NCBI GenBank assembly: GCA_910579535.1
Contig: CAJTUR010000002.1
Location: 6,052 to 70,051 of the forward strand
DNA: 64,000 nucleotides
Source: an uncultured Bacilli bacterium
GTDB lineage: Bacteria > Bacillota_I > Bacilli_A > RF39 > UBA660
Reading direction: 5' to 3'
The notes beneath the pieces are model-generated. The model searched no databases. It was not told the DNA's origin and saw only the letters and a list, made by a program, of their open reading frames with translations. Shown here piece after piece: positions 62,482 to 64,000 of the stretch; the first letter of the stretch is position 1; the number at the start of each line of letters is the position of its first letter. The position numbers and the translations under genes are program-made.

Positions 62482-63903
62482 TTAAATATAATATCTTTCT
62501 ATTACCACAAACAAGCTTATAAGAATTGTTAAAGTAGGAAAAAACCAATAATATTTATTTACTACTTTTTTTACATATAACAATTTTTTTTCAAATTTTA
62601 AAGAAAAACTTTTTATATATTTATTGCTTAAACAAAATGGTATCATAAATAAATATGGTATAAAATACCTACCTTGTACTCCTGTAATCTCTAATCCACC
62701 GACTTTATTCACTATAACTGGAGTCCAAGAAATATACATAGATGCATAAATTGCAATAATTGATAAATAAATTAGAATAATATATAAAATATTTATCCAA
62801 CTAGATAAACAACATTTTTCTTCTATAATTTCTGTAACAATAATAATAAATAAATTGAAATAAATTAAATTCACTAACAATACAGGAAAATAAGTATCTA
62901 ATAGCCCCACTGTTCCGACCATCCAATAGAATTGATTTGGAATTTGATTTAATATATTTTTATTTAAAATCTTAAATGTTAAAAAAGGATTTTGAGTTAC
63001 AAATTTGATTTGAGCCATTACGATCTCACTTGTTGGAGAATTTAATCCTATATATAATAATTTCATTAAAATCGTAAGTATCAAAACCGTCATAATCATT
63101 ATGCTAAAAGACTTAATTTTTCCTTTTAATGAACCAAAACGTTCTTTAGGTATAGAGAACATTAACAAGAAAACAATAGAATAAACAGTTTTAATGTTTA
63201 AAAGAATAAAGCCACAACTAATAAATAAAATATAATCCCATTTTTTGAATTTATAATTACTTTCTTCATATATTTTTAGCATTTTGGCTAAGGATAATGC
63301 TGTTATTACAACCAATAAAGAATCATAGGTGACTGTACTTCTTAAAAATAATACACTTGGCAAAAGTAAGATAGTAAAAAATGTTTTTTTAAATTTTGGT
63401 GTTATTTTAATAGCAAAATAACCTATAATGGTGTAAATTATCAAACTAAATGCTCGAGCAAATTGTAATAGAACGGCTGGTCCAACTATTCCTTGACTAT
63501 CAAAAGATTGATTAATTAATGCAATACGTATTCCTATTGCTGGTATAATATGGGCAATAGGTGTTATTTTTGATGTTGAAATATCTTTAAAGATTACAGA
63601 ATCATAAGAAAAAGGTAATAATTGTTCAAAATAAATTTCGCTATAAGTATATTTTTTTTCAATATTACCCATATAAGATTGTTTATCGCGAATATAGTTA
63701 TCTAATTTTTCAGGTAAATAAAAACCTACATTATCATTTACTTTTTCGGGTAAAAAAGTTCCTTGACTCATTAAATAGGATTTTAAAAAATGTGAATCTT
63801 CATCTGGTGATTGTAAAGGTGGAATAATTAAAACAAATAGTATTCCAAAAAAGATCGAAATCATAATAAAGAGAGTTTCTATTTTTAATTTTTCTTTTGA
63901 CAT
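62482..63903 (-). CDS. DUF2142-family membrane protein
   Basis: 473 residues with about 11 membrane helices. PPLQSPDEDSHFLKSYLMSQG near the N-terminus is the DUF2142 signature, with acidic residues in the first outside loop as in GT-C glycosyltransferases. GVQGRYFIPYLFMIPF lies near the C-terminus. It probably transfers a sugar from a polyprenyl carrier outside the membrane. It is the first gene of the visible operon, with GGTGAG before the ATG. Confidence 0.85.
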   Translation of the reverse strand: MSKEKLKIETLFIMISIFFGILFVLIIPPLQSPDEDSHFLKSYLMSQGTFLPEKVNDNVGFYLPEKLDNYIRDKQSYMGNIEKKYTYSEIYFEQLLPFSYDSVIFKDISTSKITPIAHIIPAIGIRIALINQSFDSQGIVGPAVLLQFARAFSLIIYTIIGYFAIKITPKFKKTFFTILLLPSVLFLRSTVTYDSLLVVITALSLAKMLKIYEESNYKFKKWDYILFISCGFILLNIKTVYSIVFLLMFSIPKERFGSLKGKIKSFSIMIMTVLILTILMKLLYIGLNSPTSEIVMAQIKFVTQNPFLTFKILNKNILNQIPNQFYWMVGTVGLLDTYFPVLLVNLIYFNLFIIIVTEIIEEKCCLSSWINILYIILIYLSIIAIYASMYISWTPVIVNKVGGLEITGVQGRYFIPYLFMIPFCLSNKYIKSFSLKFEKKLLYVKKVVNKYYWFFPTLTILISLFVVIERYYI

Positions 63904-64000
63904 ATTCTCACCACTTATCTTTTATTGTATCACGAATTAATCCTTATAAACTACAACCCGCCGCAAGCAACGGGGTTTTAATCGGAATCACTCAGTAATT

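Noticed and set aside
63950..63977. GC-rich hairpin near the right edge (AACCCG ... CGGGGTT)
   Set aside because: It resembles a terminator, but the stem is bulged and the gene context lies beyond the window, so it was not listed as a feature.

Overview
This is an AT-rich window with a low-GC Gram-positive character. Shine-Dalgarno sequences are strong (AGGAGG type), promoters are TTGACA/TATAAT, and most genes run on the minus strand in tightly packed operons. There is a PolC-type DNA polymerase paralogue, an undecaprenol kinase/phosphatase fusion, and Gram-positive surface proteins including a dockerin-bearing protease. I read it as a gut-type Bacillota/Bacilli chromosome; no species can be named from the sequence. 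No rRNA, tRNA or CRISPR array was seen.

Layout. 1-6.9 kb: VanSR-like two-component system with matching operator boxes, a PAP2-undecaprenol kinase fusion, and a surface operon (SipW-type exported protein, signal peptidase I, repeat-rich secreted protein, PH-domain protein). 7-15.5 kb: the most unusual region. Six genes coupled by 3-8 base overlaps or near-zero gaps encode a tandem DnaB-like protein without Walker A, a second DnaB-like protein without Walker A, a macro-domain protein, a PolC paralogue that has lost two of three catalytic aspartates, a beta-CASP nuclease and a PD-(D/E)XK-like protein. A P-loop/HTH protein and a Nudix hydrolase lie just upstream. 15.6-22 kb: small P-loop kinases, decayed genes, two unknown proteins, a thioredoxin-like/rhodanese pair and an XRE regulator. 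22-27 kb: a FtsX-type permease and a retron reverse transcriptase whose 5' region follows a truncated DnaB-type helicase gene behind a strong promoter. 27-34 kb: dockerin M6-type protease, its membrane-anchored neighbour, and an MBOAT/DHHW O-acetylation pair.

34-41 kb: small regulators, a sirtuin pseudogene, a MATE-cytidylate-kinase-like fusion, and a Nudix/SRA-nuclease (type IV restriction) pair whose second gene has a broken N-terminus. 41-44.2 kb: decayed genes (DUF5131, ASCH) that look like remnants of an older insertion at the same place. 44.25-56.84 kb: an integrative mobilizable element bounded by 30-bp direct repeats. It carries a tyrosine integrase, MobV relaxase, candidate oriT, RepA-like ATPase, DUF3173 protein and XRE repressor. 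Its cargo is a complete Gabija system (GajA/GajB), a DUF1016 nuclease and a three-gene metabolic/methyltransferase cluster. 57-64 kb: a surface polysaccharide operon (glycosyltransferases, Rmd-like reductase, Wzx-like flippase, DUF2304, DUF2142), in which one glycosyltransferase is split by a frameshift at A-tracts.

Frameshifts at homopolymers and in-frame TAA stops are frequent. They may be real decay, phase variation or assembly error; only reads can decide.
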